Positions 55,970-64,000 of a DNA stretch of 64,000 bases are shown one piece after another. The DNA is from Bordetella parapertussis (lineage in GTDB: Bacteria > Bacteroidota > Bacteroidia > Chitinophagales > Chitinophagaceae). The stretch is from positions 62,001-126,000 of the forward strand of contig CALQJX020000003.1 in the NCBI GenBank assembly GCA_943331005.2, written 5' to 3'. Within the stretch, counting starts at the first letter, position 1; each line of letters begins with the position of its first letter. A program made the translations under genes and the position numbers. Below the pieces are notes generated by a model that was not told the origin of the DNA, ran no database searches, and saw nothing but the letters and a program-made list of their open reading frames with translations.

Positions 55970-56986
55970 TTATTGCGCCATTAGCCTTGCCTTAATGTTG
56001 AACAATGTTTCTTCTCCCATAGAGATATTGAGGTTAAGCGAATCAGAAGTTACAGTTCCACTAATTTCTCCGTAGTAATATCGATCCTCTTTCTTACCTA
56101 ACATATAAAATTTAAATTTCGAATCCTTGACTGCATAAATTGGTGAAAAACCCAATTGCTTAACACCGTTTGGAGAATATAAATAACATTCTGTGTTAAT
56201 AACTGAATTATATTCCGGATATGCGATAAAAGATGCATTACAAATGTCCATGTCTGGTACAGTCACATTTACATGAATTCGTTTCGCTTCTTTCACAAAT
56301 GGATGGTCTGAATTCACCCATTTAAAATCGGTACAACTATCGAAAATATGATAAAAGCCAGGGAATGTATATGGTCTCGGCCCTGTAGTAGTTCCTTCCG
56401 GATCAGTAACATATACATTCCTGACAAGAGTATCAGCCCTTGCACCCAATGATCTGGTACCCGGATTCTCCTTACTAACATTCCACTTCACAGTAGAATC
56501 GGCGTTATTCCTGTCGCCATAATACAACTCCATTGGCTTAGAAGTTGGGCCACTTGCCTTAAATGCTATACCATATTTGTCAGCAAACACTTCTTTACCT
56601 GCATCGCCTGTGGCGTTTATATATATCTGCCCGGTACTTTCCAGTGGTTTTCCATCAGTAAGCGATGTGCTCGCATTGTTTACGATCATGTCTCCCGGGT
56701 CATACATCTCTATCAGTTCTATATTAACAGTCCCGGAAGATATAATGGCACCTGTAGCATCCTTGAAAGAGTTGGGATAAAAGTGAATAATAGTACCCTG
56801 CTTGCCAATAAGCACCTGATCGAGCCCGGCAGTAAGTTTGAATTTCTGAGAGGTAGATTTAAACCCCGACATGAACTGGCTGGTGGTCTGGGTGGTAGTG
56901 GAAGACGAGGTATCATCTTTCTTCTTACAGCCATAAACGGAAACAACAATTGCCCCTGCAAGGAATACTGGTAGGTGAAATTTCAT
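55970..56986 (-). CDS. Lipoprotein of unknown function
   Basis: 338 residues from the ATG at 56986 (MKFHLPVFLAGAIVVSVYGC). Hydrophobic signal and lipobox ending at Cys20, then a short Lys/Asp/Ser/Thr linker (KKKDDTSSSTTTQTTS). The body is a beta-rich domain with GLDQVLIGKQGTIIHFYPNS, VNIELIEMYDPGDMIV and ITNTECYLYSP-like strands. I do not recognise it, though the opening resembles lipoproteins of unknown role common in Bacteroidota. The upstream in-frame extension is rejected because it would displace the signal peptide. Confidence 0.72.
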   Translation of the reverse strand: MKFHLPVFLAGAIVVSVYGCKKKDDTSSSTTTQTTSQFMSGFKSTSQKFKLTAGLDQVLIGKQGTIIHFYPNSFKDATGAIISSGTVNIELIEMYDPGDMIVNNASTSLTDGKPLESTGQIYINATGDAGKEVFADKYGIAFKASGPTSKPMELYYGDRNNADSTVKWNVSKENPGTRSLGARADTLVRNVYVTDPEGTTTGPRPYTFPGFYHIFDSCTDFKWVNSDHPFVKEAKRIHVNVTVPDMDICNASFIAYPEYNSVINTECYLYSPNGVKQLGFSPIYAVKDSKFKFYMLGKKEDRYYYGEISGTVTSDSLNLNISMGEETLFNIKARLMAQ

Positions 56987-57165
56987 AAATTTGGGTATGT
57001 CTTTAAGGTTCAATGTTAGTAAAAAACTCAATTACTATCACTTCAGACATGTAAAAACAAACAAATGGTTGGTTATTTACAGACCTGTCTGTTAAAAAAC
57101 AAAAATCCCGATAAAAAACAGATCAATCTTGTTATCTATTTTATTTCCGAATGACACAATTTCCA

Positions 57166-57173
57166 TATCTTTG
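57166..57173 (+). promoter_or_regulatory. -7 promoter element (TATCTTTG) upstream of rpsA
   Basis: Perfect TAnnTTTG giving a leader of roughly 80 bases. A small hairpin (CCCTT/AAGGG, 57178-57195) sits at the likely 5' end of the transcript. No TTG at ideal -33 spacing. Confidence 0.4.
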
Positions 57174-57261
57174 CACTCCCTTAGAAAAACAAGGGAAAAT
57201 ATTATTTATCAACAGCCGGGACATCTTATAGGGTGAGCTCGTACAAAATTGAGAGTATAAA

Positions 57262-59229
57262 TTGGAAGACCAGACAATCAATACGGAAGCAACTGCACCG
57301 CAGGAAGAAACCGTACCGCAGACCGAAGCTACACCAGTAGCTGAAACAGTAGAAACAGTGGAAACACCTGTAGCAGCAGTAGAAGTTGAAGCTGCACCAG
57401 CTCCACGCGCACCACGTCATTATTACAAACAGCTGGAAGAAACATCGCACGATGATTTTGACTGGAGCGTAGACAAACGCAACGTTGCATCTTACAAAGA
57501 TGACGACCGCGTAAAATATGATTCACTTTATGGCAGCACTTTCAAAACTATAGCAGAATCAGAACTGCTCACTGGTACCATAGAAGGCATCACTAAAACA
57601 GACGTTATCATCAACATCGGCTTCAAATCTGATGGTATGGTTTCTCTGAACGAATTCCGCGACATGCACGACGTGAAGATCGGAGACGTTATTGAAGTGA
57701 TGGTTGTTCAGAAAGAAGACAAACACGGTCACCTGCAGCTGAGCCGCAAACTGGCTCGCGCAGCACGCGCTTGGCAGCAGATCGTTGACTTCTACAAAAC
57801 AGGCGAAGTTGTTACAGGTACTATTACCTCTAAAACTAAAGGCGGCCTGATAGTAGACGTTCACGGCCTCGAAACGTTCCTGCCAGGTTCTCAGATAGAC
57901 GTGAAGCCGGTTACAGACTACGATCAGTACGTAGGCAAGACTATGGACTTCAAAGTTGTGAAGATCAACGAAACTATCCGCAACGCGGTGGTATCTCACA
58001 AAGCACTTATCGAAAGCGATATCGAACAGCAGCGTAGCGTGATCATCGGTCAGCTCGAAAAAGGTCAGGTACTGGAAGGTACTGTGAAGAATGTTACCGA
58101 TTTCGGTGCATTCATCGATCTGGGTGGCGTAGATGGTCTGCTTTATATCACAGACATCAGCTGGGGCCGCGTAACGCACCCAAGCGAAGTGCTGCACAAC
58201 GGCCAGAAACTGAACGTGGTTGTTCTCGATTTCGACGACGAGAAAAAACGTATCAGCCTCGGTCTGAAACAACTTACTGCTCACCCATGGGACAACCTTC
58301 CTGCAGAAATAGTAGAAGGAGCCAAAGTGAAAGGCAAAGTGGTAAACATCGAAGATTATGGTGCATTCCTCGAGATCATGCCAGGCGTAGAAGGCCTCGT
58401 ACACGTTTCAGAGATCACATGGTCTTCTCAGCCGATCAACGCTAAAGAATTCTTCAAAATAGGCGAAGAGCACGAAGCAGTTGTAGTAACTCTTGACAAA
58501 GACGAGCGCAAAATGAGCCTGTCTATCAAACAGCTTACTGCAGATCCATGGGATACTATCGAAGATCGTTTCCCAATCGACAGCCGTCACTCTGGTGTTG
58601 TTAAAAACATCACTCCTTATGGCGTGTTCGTAGAACTGGAAACTGGTATCGGAGGTATGATCCACATCAGCGACCTGAGCTGGATCAAGCGTTACAACCA
58701 CCCAAGTGAGTTCGTTAAAACCGGCGACAAGATCGACGTGGCTATCCTGTCTATCGACAAAGAAAACCGCAAACTTGCGCTCGGTCACAAACAGCTCGAA
58801 GAAGATCCATGGAATACTTTCGAAACTGTATTCCCGATCGGTTCTTTACATGAGGGTAGCGTAACCCGCAAAGACGAAAAAGGTGCAACAGTTCAGCTGC
58901 AGTACGGTCTGGAAGCTTATGCTCCTATCCGTCACCTGCGCAAAGAAGACGGTGGTAATGTAGAAGCAGAAGAAACACTGCAGTTCATGATCATCGAATT
59001 CGATCGCAACGACAAACGCATCATGGTTTCTCATTCGAAAGTATGGGAGCAGGTGAAGAACGAAGAGAAAGAAGCTGCTCGTAAAGATGCAGTTGCTGAA
59101 TCTGAAAAAACTAAATCTGCCGTGAAAAACATCCAGAACAAAGTAGAGAAGCCAACACTTGGCGACCTCGGCGCTCTGGCTGCTATCAAAGACAAAATGA
59201 AAAAAGCTGAAGACGACGCTGCTGAATAA
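57262..59229 (+). CDS. rpsA: 30S ribosomal protein S1
   Basis: 655 residues. An acidic, Glu/Thr/Ala-rich N-terminal extension (about 1-50) precedes six S1 RNA-binding domains: TGTIEGITKTDVIINIGFKS; TGTITSKTKGGLIVDVHG; EGTVKNVTDFGAFIDLGG; KGKVVNIEDYGAFLEI; SGVVKNITPYGVFVELET; EGSVTRKDEKGATVQLQ. An Ala/Glu/Lys-rich tail follows. S1 helps the ribosome bind mRNA, which matters in Bacteroidota where Shine-Dalgarno sequences are rare. The first codon is TTG: an in-frame TGA lies four codons upstream and no ATG occurs early in the frame. The preceding leader has a -7 element. Codon usage is highly biased, as expected for an abundant protein. Confidence 0.95.
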   Translation: MEDQTINTEATAPQEETVPQTEATPVAETVETVETPVAAVEVEAAPAPRAPRHYYKQLEETSHDDFDWSVDKRNVASYKDDDRVKYDSLYGSTFKTIAESELLTGTIEGITKTDVIINIGFKSDGMVSLNEFRDMHDVKIGDVIEVMVVQKEDKHGHLQLSRKLARAARAWQQIVDFYKTGEVVTGTITSKTKGGLIVDVHGLETFLPGSQIDVKPVTDYDQYVGKTMDFKVVKINETIRNAVVSHKALIESDIEQQRSVIIGQLEKGQVLEGTVKNVTDFGAFIDLGGVDGLLYITDISWGRVTHPSEVLHNGQKLNVVVLDFDDEKKRISLGLKQLTAHPWDNLPAEIVEGAKVKGKVVNIEDYGAFLEIMPGVEGLVHVSEITWSSQPINAKEFFKIGEEHEAVVVTLDKDERKMSLSIKQLTADPWDTIEDRFPIDSRHSGVVKNITPYGVFVELETGIGGMIHISDLSWIKRYNHPSEFVKTGDKIDVAILSIDKENRKLALGHKQLEEDPWNTFETVFPIGSLHEGSVTRKDEKGATVQLQYGLEAYAPIRHLRKEDGGNVEAEETLQFMIIEFDRNDKRIMVSHSKVWEQVKNEEKEAARKDAVAESEKTKSAVKNIQNKVEKPTLGDLGALAAIKDKMKKAEDDAAE

Positions 59230-59258
59230 GCACCATAGTTATCAACTTCATAATACTG

Positions 59259-59292
59259 GAAGCCATCCCATTCGGGATGGCTTCTTTGTTTT
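59259..59292 (+). terminator. Terminator after rpsA
   Basis: Stem GAAGCCATCCC/GGGATGGCTTC, 4-base loop, T-rich tail. Confidence 0.85.
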
Positions 59293-59360
59293 GGCTGTCT
59301 TGCAGCTTAGGTCTGTCTCATAAATATTCGCTATCTTTAGTATACGCTATAGTATTACAG

Positions 59361-60470
59361 ATGATCAACCGCCGTAACATATTATTCATTGTCCTCTTGC
59401 TGGCTGCCGCACAAACCACGCAAGCGCAGTATCAGGCTGTATCAATGACTACAAAAGCACCCTCAGATCTGTCTGGCACTACCAACAGCCGTCTGGAAAA
59501 CAGCAATATATACAGGCAGGAAACACCATCAAACTCAGCAGACAGGAATACAACCAATACACGCCCATACGAGAACAGGCCCGCGATAAACTATAGCAGC
59601 AACGCTGCAGGCAATGGGTATCCTACCCCGCCCCAGAACTACGAGAACGCTATCACATCCGGCACCGGCAGTACGCTCGATGAAATACGCACTACCAAAT
59701 ACAATGCGTATGGGGCGGCATCCGGCACACAATACATGAACCCCGGAACGGGCACTGTAGCACCACATTACAATCCTGTACAGAGAAGATATTATTACTA
59801 TTGCACTTCAGAATTCACACAAAAGAAGAGCCGCGATATTCATAACAATTGCAAGGATAGTACAGACCCTACCCTACGCTTGCGCAAAGATGACGACTAT
59901 ACCTACTGGCAGCACGGCATACCTCCTTACACCGTAATGCAGGAGATAATGCGCCGTTCGTATACCTACAAAGACTGGTTATTGACTTCAGACAACACCG
60001 CTAAGCACAGCAACTCAGCACAATTTTTCTCGTTCGATGGATATATTGTTTATGAAAACGATACTATACCCGGCATAGTAACGATTACCCAGAATCAGGT
60101 TTCTCTGGAAAAGAAGGCTGATGGCAATAAAAGAAGATATTATCTGGCAGACCTGAAAGATCCGCAGCTATCGGCAATTACTGTATTCAAAGGGCCAAAA
60201 GAGCTGCATCTGGTGCGCCTATCCCCTACCGACAAGCATCTGTCCCGGCAGGTTCATAATGGCAGGCTCATGCTTTACGACAGAAGCTACAATTTCCTGA
60301 CAACAGACAACATAGATAATACACTGCTTGCAATATCAGCAAAAGGCACGCAAAAGATAAAAGGGAAAAACGAATTGGCTGAAGCAATAAACAAAACGTA
60401 TGCGCTGCAGATCGATGTAACCAAAACATCAAAAGAGGAATTGATCAGGATAATGAACAGGCAGGATTAA
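59361..60470 (+). CDS. Exported protein of unknown function
   Basis: 369 residues from the ATG at 59361, with signal peptide (MINRRNILFIVLLLAAAQTT, ending QAQ). The longer frame overlaps the rpsA terminator and is rejected. The first 150 residues are low-complexity, rich in Asn/Thr/Ser/Tyr/Pro (SAGYPTP, NTRPYENRPAINYSS). The second half is ordered: PPYTVMQEIMRRSYTYKDWL, FFSFDGYIVYENDTIPGIVT, DRSYNFLTTDNIDNTLLAIS. Not recognised; exported, possibly surface-associated. Confidence 0.72.
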   Translation: MINRRNILFIVLLLAAAQTTQAQYQAVSMTTKAPSDLSGTTNSRLENSNIYRQETPSNSADRNTTNTRPYENRPAINYSSNAAGNGYPTPPQNYENAITSGTGSTLDEIRTTKYNAYGAASGTQYMNPGTGTVAPHYNPVQRRYYYYCTSEFTQKKSRDIHNNCKDSTDPTLRLRKDDDYTYWQHGIPPYTVMQEIMRRSYTYKDWLLTSDNTAKHSNSAQFFSFDGYIVYENDTIPGIVTITQNQVSLEKKADGNKRRYYLADLKDPQLSAITVFKGPKELHLVRLSPTDKHLSRQVHNGRLMLYDRSYNFLTTDNIDNTLLAISAKGTQKIKGKNELAEAINKTYALQIDVTKTSKEELIRIMNRQD

Positions 60471-60487
60471 TCGGCCATTTCATTCGA

Positions 60488-61150
60488 TCACATCTCTGCA
60501 TTAATAAGTATACAGTAGATCTCCTTGGGGCCATGCACCCCTACTACCAACGTCTTTTCTATATCTGCAGTGCGGCTTGGCCCTGTAGTCAGATTGATCA
60601 TAGAAGGCAAGGAAGTGCCGTACTTCTTCTTCATAATCTTTATACCGTCTTCTATATCGAAGACCACCTGATCCATAAATGCGAATACAATATGGGTAGG
60701 ATAATATACAGGCGCACTGCGACCCATGTTCTGGGCGCTACTCAGCATTACCGAACCAGTACGTGCCACCAACACCTCGCAACCCGTTATACAAGCATCA
60801 GCGCTTTCCAGTGCAGGATCGGCAGGCAAAACGAAATCTATCTTGTTGTTCTTAAAGATCTTCTGCAAACGCTGGTCGGCACACAATAGCTGTTTCCAAC
60901 CCAGGTTCTCATACATTGTTCCAATAGTAGCCATCAGCTCCTGCTCATTATCACAGAAGACAAACTTACCTCCCAAACCTATAAAGGTCTCTGCAAACAA
61001 CTCTTCTGGCGAAGCACCCGGAGCCGCATAAATGGCGCTCTGGTTCTTGTCAGCATCCGGAAAAGGTATAGGTAGTTTATCCTCGCCCAGCCCTTTGCGT
61101 ATCCTTGCCAGTATATTCTCTCTTGCCTTAGAAGTCTTGAATGTCTGCAT
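60488..61150 (-). CDS. LUD-domain protein (LutC/YkgG family)
   Basis: 220 residues of the LUD (lactate utilisation) fold: ARENILARIRKGLGEDKLPI near the N-terminus, a central SADACITGCEVLVARTGSVM, and GPSRTADIEKTLVVGVHGPK at the end. LutC is part of the lactate dehydrogenase complex LutABC, but no lutA or lutB is present here. The conserved position next to ftsH suggests a lineage-specific role other than lactate oxidation. Reads in the same direction as ftsH, 144 bases downstream. Confidence 0.85.
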   Translation of the reverse strand: MQTFKTSKARENILARIRKGLGEDKLPIPFPDADKNQSAIYAAPGASPEELFAETFIGLGGKFVFCDNEQELMATIGTMYENLGWKQLLCADQRLQKIFKNNKIDFVLPADPALESADACITGCEVLVARTGSVMLSSAQNMGRSAPVYYPTHIVFAFMDQVVFDIEDGIKIMKKKYGTSLPSMINLTTGPSRTADIEKTLVVGVHGPKEIYCILINAEM

Positions 61151-61233
61151 TTGAATTGAAGTGTATTATCTGAAGTATCGGAAAGGATATCATCTGTAAA
61201 AATGACAGTATCTCTGAACTTACCCTAAAGTAC

Positions 61234-61269
61234 AAAGTAGAAAACTATTATTCAATAGTTTTCTACTTT
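61234..61269 (-). terminator. Hairpin between ftsH and the LUD gene
   Basis: Perfect 16-bp arms (AAAGTAGAAAACTATT and complement) with a 4-base loop, 25 bases past the ftsH stop. The T tract is short, so it may be a partial terminator or an mRNA-stabilising element. Confidence 0.6.
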
Positions 61270-61294
61270 ATAGAATTCATTAGTTGTTTATCAT

Positions 61295-63310
61295 TTAGCT
61301 GTTGGCACTCTCTGTGCTTTCAGAAACAGTTGTTTCTTCATCATCTTCCGACGGATTAGCATCCTCGTACTGACGTTTGCCCAGCAACCTCACCATATCA
61401 TCTTTGAAGAGCACTTCACGCTTCAGCAGTTCTTCAGCAATAACCGTTACCGCCTCTATCTTGTCGTTCAGCAACCCTTTCACACGTGTGTAAGCAACAT
61501 CTACAAGTTTGCGCACTTCCTCATCTATCATTTTACCAGTCTCTTCAGAGTATGGTTTAGAGAAGCTGTTCTCGTTCTGCGGATCGTAGAAAGATATATT
61601 ACCAATCGCACTGTTCATACCATACATAGACACCATGGCATAGGCCATACGCGTCACATGCTGCAGATCGCTCAGCGCACCGGTAGATATTTTGCCAAAC
61701 ACCAGTTCTTCCACAGCCCTGCCACCCAACGACATACACATATCATCCATCAGGTGATCTGTAGTACGTATGTACATTTCCTTAGGCAGGTACTGGGCAT
61801 AACCCAATGCAGCAACACCACGTGGCACAATTGTAACCTTAACCAGCGGATGTGCATGCTCCAGGAACCAGCCCGAAACCGCATGACCCGCTTCGTGATA
61901 AGCTATGATGCGTTTCTCTTCTGGCAGTATGATCTTGTTCTTTTTCTCCAGACCACCTATCACACGGTCTATGGCGTCATTAAAGTCGCTCATATCCACT
62001 TCAGACTTTCCTTTACGGGCAGCAATGAGTGCAGCTTCGTTACATATATTGGCAATATCTGCACCGGCAAAACCCGGGGTCTGTATAGCCAGTTTCTTGA
62101 TGTTCAGATCTTTTGAACGTTTGATCGGCTTAAGATGCACATCAAAGATCTTCTCCCTGCCCTTCACATCCGGAATATCGATAGAGATCTGACGATCGAA
62201 ACGACCCGGACGCAGCAGTGCAGCATCCAGTACATCAGGACGGTTGGTTGCTGCAAGCACTATGATACCACTGTCTCCACTGAATCCATCCATTTCCACA
62301 AGCATCTGATTCAGTGTGTTCTCACGTTCATCATTGCTCATCATCATGTTCTTGCCACGGGCACGACCTATTGCATCTATCTCATCAATAAACACGATAC
62401 AGGGTGCTTTTTCCCTTGCCTGCTTGAACACATCGCGCACACGGCTTGCACCCACACCTACGAACAGTTCCACAAAATCCGAACCCGACATAGAGAAGAA
62501 AGGCACCTGTGCTTCGCCGGCCATAGCCTTTGCGAGCAGGGTCTTACCTGTACCGGGAGGGCCAACCAGCAGTGCACCCTTTGGTATCTTACCACCAAGA
62601 GCAGTGTATTTTTTAGGATTCTTCAGGAAGTCAACGATCTCCATTACTTCCACCTTGGCTTCATCCAGTCCGGCTACATCGTTGAATGTGATATTCACGC
62701 GTGTACCTTTCTCAAACAACTGAGCCTTAGACTTACCAATGTTAAAAATGCCACCGGCACCACCGCCGCCGCCGCCAGAGCCCATCTTCCTGAAAACAAG
62801 GAAGTACATAGCCACAAAGAAAATGATAGGCAACAACAGTGTCTGCAGGAAAGTATGCATCAGATCGCCATGATAATCATAGATCACCGGGATATGGTCT
62901 GCATCAGGCAATGCCTTTTGTGCATCTCCCAGATCAGTGTTGAACTGATCTACGGTACCTATTTTAAAAGTAAATGCAGGTGTTTTGTCATTGGCCATAG
63001 CAGGTGTCTTGCCCGGTGTACCTGCAGGTATAGTACCCGGTTTCAGATACACCTCCACATATTCCTTATTGATCACAACCACCTTAGCCACCTGGTTTTT
63101 CTGCAGGTACGACTTGAAATCCTGGAAACTACGCTCTGTGACCGAAGTACCGAAATTACCACCAAAGAACTGCGCACCAAGTATAGCCACTAGTATCAGT
63201 CCATATATCCAGTATATGTTGAATTTGGGGCCTTTGCGCTGATTATTGGGGGAATTTTCACCTCCGGGTTTCAGATCGCCGGGATTAATATTCTGTTTAT
63301 TATCTTCCAT
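61295..63310 (-). CDS. ftsH: ATP-dependent zinc metalloprotease FtsH
   Basis: Membrane-anchored AAA+ protease for quality control of membrane proteins. 671 residues. Transmembrane helices at about 33-50 and 155-173 enclose the periplasmic domain. Walker A is GPPGTGKT (250-257), Walker B region [12 protein letters not shown], second region of homology [18 protein letters not shown], and the zinc motif HEAGH (472-476) followed by an Asp ligand in [12 protein letters not shown]. Poly-Gly linker [11 protein letters not shown] before the AAA domain. The tail ends ESTESANS. Preceded by rsfS, 51 bases away. Confidence 0.96.
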   Translation of the reverse strand: MEDNKQNINPGDLKPGGENSPNNQRKGPKFNIYWIYGLILVAILGAQFFGGNFGTSVTERSFQDFKSYLQKNQVAKVVVINKEYVEVYLKPGTIPAGTPGKTPAMANDKTPAFTFKIGTVDQFNTDLGDAQKALPDADHIPVIYDYHGDLMHTFLQTLLLPIIFFVAMYFLVFRKMGSGGGGGGAGGIFNIGKSKAQLFEKGTRVNITFNDVAGLDEAKVEVMEIVDFLKNPKKYTALGGKIPKGALLVGPPGTGKTLLAKAMAGEAQVPFFSMSGSDFVELFVGVGASRVRDVFKQAREKAPCIVFIDEIDAIGRARGKNMMMSNDERENTLNQMLVEMDGFSGDSGIIVLAATNRPDVLDAALLRPGRFDRQISIDIPDVKGREKIFDVHLKPIKRSKDLNIKKLAIQTPGFAGADIANICNEAALIAARKGKSEVDMSDFNDAIDRVIGGLEKKNKIILPEEKRIIAYHEAGHAVSGWFLEHAHPLVKVTIVPRGVAALGYAQYLPKEMYIRTTDHLMDDMCMSLGGRAVEELVFGKISTGALSDLQHVTRMAYAMVSMYGMNSAIGNISFYDPQNENSFSKPYSEETGKMIDEEVRKLVDVAYTRVKGLLNDKIEAVTVIAEELLKREVLFKDDMVRLLGKRQYEDANPSEDDEETTVSESTESANS

Positions 63311-63361
63311 TTTGCTGCTTGATCGAAATGTGTATAATTCTTCTTAATAATGTAACCGCAA

Positions 63362-63754
63362 TTAATATTCGGTCTTAGGAGCATCTTCCCACAAGCTTTC
63401 CAGATTGTAAAAAGAGCGATGCTCAGTCTGGAAGATATGCACTACTACGTTCACATAATCTACCAGCGTCCATGCATCTCCTATTTCCTTGTGGAATGGC
63501 CTTTCCTCGCATTCTTTCTCCACTTCATCCATAATGTTGTCAGCAATAGCCTTCAACTGAACATGAGACTGAGCCTCACATAAAATGAAGTAGTCGGCCA
63601 CTGCTTCGTCGATCTTTTTCAGATCCAACGCTACAATAGCTTCACCTTTTTTATCCTGTATTGCTTTTATGATCGTTTTGAACAGTTTACTGTTCTTAGA
63701 CAGGCGGGTAGGACTTTTTTTACGTTCCTGCAAAGCACTTATTACTTTCTCCAA
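63362..63754 (-). CDS. rsfS: Ribosome silencing factor RsfS
   Basis: Binds L14 and blocks subunit joining when nutrients are scarce. 130 residues. Family core: KTIIKAIQDKKGEAIVALDL, VADYFILCEAQSHVQLKAIA, WTLVDYVNVVVHIFQTEHRS and FYNLESLWEDA. The start codon is TTG at 63754; the next in-frame ATG is far inside the domain. N-terminal residues 1-20 are Lys/Ser-rich and less conserved. The spacer to birA is 75 bases and divergent. Confidence 0.92.
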   Translation of the reverse strand: MEKVISALQERKKSPTRLSKNSKLFKTIIKAIQDKKGEAIVALDLKKIDEAVADYFILCEAQSHVQLKAIADNIMDEVEKECEERPFHKEIGDAWTLVDYVNVVVHIFQTEHRSFYNLESLWEDAPKTEY

Positions 63755-63829
63755 ATTTGTGTATTAGTTTTGTTTGGTAATGTTCTATTACTGTTTATCA
63801 AAATTATAAATCTTTTCTCACTAAACCTC

Positions 63830-64000
63830 ATGGCAAGCCAGGATTTAAAGTTAATAGAACTTGAATATACTGACAGTACCAATAACTATGCCATGCAGCT
63901 CATCAATGACGATAAGGCGCAACCCGGCACTACCATTACCACCCGTAGCCAAGGCAAAGGCAAGGGGCAAAGAGGCAAAGTATGGATAGACGAACCCGGC
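63830..64000 (+). CDS. birA: Biotin-[acetyl-CoA carboxylase] ligase, partial (5' end)
   Basis: 57 codons are present, running off the window end. MASQDLKLIELEYTDSTNNY and TRSQGKGKGQRGKVWID show the biotin protein ligase start: DSTN substrate motif and the biotinyl-AMP-binding GKGKGQRGKVW (normally GRGQRG). No DNA-binding N-terminal domain, so it is the short, non-regulatory type. Divergent from rsfS. Confidence 0.9.
   Translation, partial: MASQDLKLIELEYTDSTNNYAMQLINDDKAQPGTTITTRSQGKGKGQRGKVWIDEPG

Noticed and set aside
57559..58404. 281-codon frame on the minus strand
   Set aside because: Antisense to rpsA, where biased codon use keeps the reverse frame open.
62135..63193. 352-codon frame on the plus strand
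   Set aside because: Antisense to ftsH; His/Cys/Thr-rich translation typical of a reverse-complement shadow.

Overview
The window comes from a member of the Bacteroidota, most likely a Chitinophagaceae-like environmental species. The evidence is: six predicted secreted proteins ending in a type IX secretion (T9SS) sorting domain, a PorZ-like T9SS component, gene 5' ends marked by the Bacteroidota -7 element TAnnTTTG rather than by Shine-Dalgarno sequences, and the tight rsfS-ftsH-LUD gene group with a divergent birA. The DNA is moderately AT-rich. I found no tRNA, rRNA, insertion sequence, prophage or CRISPR array. It reads as a stretch of core chromosome interspersed with large surface-protein genes. 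These assignments come from reading translated sequence and recalling family motifs; no database search was run.

Layout. 0-10 kb: a stand-alone RlmK-like rRNA methyltransferase, a giant Ig-repeat T9SS protein (minus), engB, feoA, a Na+/solute symporter, a PAS histidine kinase, a small secreted protein and a sugar-phosphate nucleotidyltransferase. 10-17 kb (minus): DUF1573 protein, UbiA-type prenyltransferase, porZ and recO in close succession, then an FG-GAP T9SS protein upstream of them. 17-23 kb (minus): the haem operon hemA-hemC-hemD-hemE-hemF followed by a short-chain dehydrogenase. 23-35 kb: a small HEAGH protein, an aldo/keto reductase, an 893-bp AT-rich non-coding stretch leading to a 1213-residue Ig-repeat protein, an M28 peptidase, a Pro/Ala/Lys-rich exported protein, a rhomboid protease, a TPR protein with tilS, and a DUF58 protein.

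35-45 kb: two tandem paralogous Ig-repeat T9SS proteins, a carboxypeptidase-regulatory-like protein whose reading frame runs through a terminator, a T9SS-exported M28 peptidase, an EGF-like lipoprotein, an exported unknown and sucB. 45-57 kb (mostly minus): a zinc metalloprotease (DUF5117/DUF4953 type), a ChrA transporter, an NtrC-type regulator with a hybrid histidine kinase, tryptophanase with queD, and two small exported proteins. 57-64 kb: ribosomal protein S1, an exported unknown, a LUD-domain protein, ftsH, rsfS and the start of birA.

The main theme is cell-surface display. PorZ belongs to the T9SS attachment machinery, and six predicted cargo proteins lie in the same window. Four of them are built from about 70-75-residue BIG2-like repeats carrying an unusual conserved cysteine pair (9, 14, 4 and 4 copies). 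Three of those four also share an otherwise unrecognised tandem beta-sandwich module of about 220 residues between the repeats and the sorting domain. This family, together with the long leader in front of the largest member, is the best candidate for something undescribed. The rest is mainly housekeeping: ribosome biogenesis, haem, queuosine, tRNA modification and the TCA cycle.
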